Assembly (NCBI GenBank): GCA_043772865.1
Contig: JAYVFU010000068.1
Coordinates: forward strand, 1 to 15,403
Source: JACMMS01 sp043772865
GTDB lineage: Bacteria > Pseudomonadota > Gammaproteobacteria > Burkholderiales > Methylophilaceae
Length of the DNA: 15,403 nt
Direction of reading: 5' to 3'
Below, one piece after another: positions 14,028 through 15,403 of the stretch. The notes below the pieces were generated by a model. It was not told where the DNA came from. It saw only the letters and a program-made list of their open reading frames with translations, and ran no database searches. How positions within the stretch are numbered: the first letter of the stretch is position 1; every line of letters begins with the position of its first letter. A program made the position numbers and the translations under genes.

Positions 14028-15056
14028 TTAGAGTGAAATATCAATATCAAAAATATCGGCGGCACCTTCACCTGTTGCACCCAACTCTAACTCTTGACTA
14101 GCAACAAACGTTTGTAAATCGCCATCTACTTCTAAACTGAGATTTTCCAAGCGATATTTTAGTAAGCGAACACTAGCAAATGGCTGATATAAACCCAACG
14201 TGAACACAATCCCCAACGCGTTGGTGATGTAAATAAACAGGAGTTTTCTTGCTTGTAAACTGCTATTAAAATGATATTGACCCAACTGCGTTTTATTCCA
14301 AATTAAGTTTTGCATACGTGAGTTAAAGTAAGGTGCAATAAATAAGCCCGCAATAATAAGTACTGCATACACAGCAATCACTATCGCTATCATTTTTTCA
14401 TAACCCATACTAGCGCCCATCAAACTACCTAGCCCCAATAAAGCAACACTGACACCCGCTAAAACACCCAAACCCATGACACAAATAAAAGCGATGACAT
14501 AAATCAGATAAAAATCAGCAATTGGCGCATTAAAATAAAACGGTGTTTGACCAAATAAACTGTTGTTGTGTTGGTATTTTTTCATGCGTTGATGGGCAAA
14601 TGGCACCAGCATATACAAAGAAAATAATGTCAACATTGGCCACAGCAAAAACACTTTGAACGCGCCAGCTATATCGCCTGCAAATTTAAAACGCAATCCT
14701 CGATAGCTACTATTGTGCAATTTAAAACGTAGCGAACGCTGGATAAGAAAAGGCAAAACCAACATCACAACGCCTAGCATCACGAAGTAAAGCGTTGTAC
14801 TAATGCGTATCGATTGACTGTACGCAGTGAACAAAATCAAGGCAACGATACGCCCTTTTAAAATAGTTAAAGGTGAAGCGTGGTAATCAAAGCTGGCACC
14901 AGCTAAATAGGTATTGCGATAAAAATACTGATTGCGCCGTACTTTTGCCCAAGCACTGTAAATGCCCAGTGTGACAATTGTCAGCAATAAGTTAACAATC
15001 CATATTTTAAAATATTCTCGCCCACTGCCTGTAAACTCAAAGTTATGTTTTTGCAT
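14028..15056 (-). CDS. DUF898 (YjgN-like) multi-pass inner-membrane protein
   Basis: 342 residues with about seven hydrophobic segments (near 17-37, 68-85, 88-106, 132-152, 182-214, 221-243 and 272-293), of unknown function. The N-terminus (FEFTGSGREYFKIWIVNLLL) followed by TLGIYSAWAKVR is characteristic of DUF898/YjgN. The chain contains five copies of a short motif: an aromatic or Pro-containing segment, an Arg, then Asn 7-8 residues later and usually Gly five after that, around R40, R107, R157, R247 and R297. ATG at 15056 has AAGG about 8 nt upstream. It directly precedes the M48 peptidase gene, a pairing that suggests the two proteins work together at the membrane. It follows cstA after 105 nt with no clear terminator. 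Confidence 0.85.
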   Translation of the reverse strand: MQKHNFEFTGSGREYFKIWIVNLLLTIVTLGIYSAWAKVRRNQYFYRNTYLAGASFDYHASPLTILKGRIVALILFTAYSQSIRISTTLYFVMLGVVMLVLPFLIQRSLRFKLHNSSYRGLRFKFAGDIAGAFKVFLLWPMLTLFSLYMLVPFAHQRMKKYQHNNSLFGQTPFYFNAPIADFYLIYVIAFICVMGLGVLAGVSVALLGLGSLMGASMGYEKMIAIVIAVYAVLIIAGLFIAPYFNSRMQNLIWNKTQLGQYHFNSSLQARKLLFIYITNALGIVFTLGLYQPFASVRLLKYRLENLSLEVDGDLQTFVASQELELGATGEGAADIFDIDISL

Positions 15057-15161
15057 TACCCGCCCTTTTTTTATTTTTGATGATGGCTTAATTAGCTGCC
15101 AATGATTTTCTTAACAACTGGATACTACCTTAAGTACTTGAATATATTGTTACCTAAGCTT
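15057..15161. other. Spacer between cstA and the DUF898 gene
   Basis: AT-rich 105-bp gap with no convincing terminator or promoter. The palindrome AAGTACTT at about 15133-15140 resembles the AGTACAT cores in the fds/moaA region but is too short to interpret. Absence of a terminator leaves read-through from cstA into the DUF898 gene possible. Confidence 0.3.
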
Positions 15162-15403
15162 TTAAATACTACGACTTTTAACATAAGCAGTTTCAGTATT
15201 GGGTAGTACGGTTTTACCAAGCAAAAAACGGCTTACCATTCGCAACATATCAAAGATAACAACCCATAACACCAGTACAAAAAACAGCGTTAAATATGCA
15301 TCTAAATGTTGATTAAAAATAAGCTGCGGTGCAACAGCGGCTTTTTCTGGTGGCAATAATCCCGCCGCTAATTTGGCTGACATATCATTGGCTGCGGCAA
15401 AAA
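15162..15403 (-). CDS. cstA: C-terminal end of carbon starvation protein A-like transporter (partial)
   Basis: Only the last 79 codons are in the window; the frame is open to the right edge, so the start lies outside. The visible part has a loop (FAAANDMSAKLAAGLLPPEK), a final hydrophobic helix (LTLFFVLVLWVVIFDMLRMV) and a short tail ending ETAYVKSRSI. This fits the C-terminus of CstA-family pyruvate/peptide transporters, where a loop with FNxxLDA precedes the last membrane helix and a TExxYV-like tail ends the chain. The call is strengthened by the YbdD-family gene downstream on the same strand. Recognition from so short a fragment is moderate. Confidence 0.65.
   Translation of the reverse strand, partial: FAAANDMSAKLAAGLLPPEKAAVAPQLIFNQHLDAYLTLFFVLVLWVVIFDMLRMVSRFLLGKTVLPNTETAYVKSRSI

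Noticed and set aside
14012..14080. Upstream ATG start for the M48 peptidase giving a 53-nt overlap with the DUF898 gene
   Set aside because: The extra 23 residues do not resemble the domain, which begins right after the ATG at 14011, and the shorter start gives normal gene spacing.

Overview
The window looks like chromosomal DNA of an AT-rich betaproteobacterium. A Methylophilaceae (Methylotenera-like) methylotroph is my best inference. It rests on the NAD-linked FdsGBA-type formate dehydrogenase, the AT-rich codon use, and a core-genome mix (ilvD, lgt, mutarotase, cstA) with no mobile genes. The genus is not proven from the sequence.

Left block (1-4573, minus strand): fdsG-fdsB-fdsA, a soluble NAD-dependent molybdenum formate dehydrogenase. 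fdsA runs off the left edge. Right of it, divergently transcribed (4737-8290, plus strand), are moaA, mobA, mobB and moeA. These supply early and late steps of molybdenum cofactor synthesis, including the guanylyl transfer that makes the MGD form used by this enzyme class. The two units share a 163-bp AT-rich intergenic region. It holds a perfect -10 hexamer flanked by a 10-bp inverted repeat, plus two further dyad symmetries, which suggests coordinated control of the enzyme and its cofactor.

Middle block (8291-11570): a paired inverted repeat of the dRS3/REP-like CATTCCCG type lies between the convergent ends of moeA and a hexose-6-phosphate mutarotase gene (yeaD-like). Next comes ilvD (dihydroxy-acid dehydratase), also on the minus strand. 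Upstream of ilvD is a perfect tandem 15-bp repeat. It overlaps the end of a 13-codon reading frame rich in branched-chain residues, a speculative leader peptide.

Right block (11571-15403): lgt (prolipoprotein diacylglyceryl transferase) is on the plus strand and converges on a minus-strand unit. Read in its own direction, that unit is cstA (only the C-terminus is visible), a DUF898/YjgN membrane protein, an M48 metallopeptidase, a YbdD/YjiX-family small protein, and a DUF2805 small protein. YbdD-type genes normally sit directly beside cstA; here a membrane protein and a protease gene lie between them.

No tRNA, rRNA, CRISPR array, insertion sequence or phage gene was seen. The most interesting items are the symmetrical fds/moaA control region, the possible ilvD leader, the split cstA-ybdD unit and an internal five-fold repeat in the DUF898 protein.
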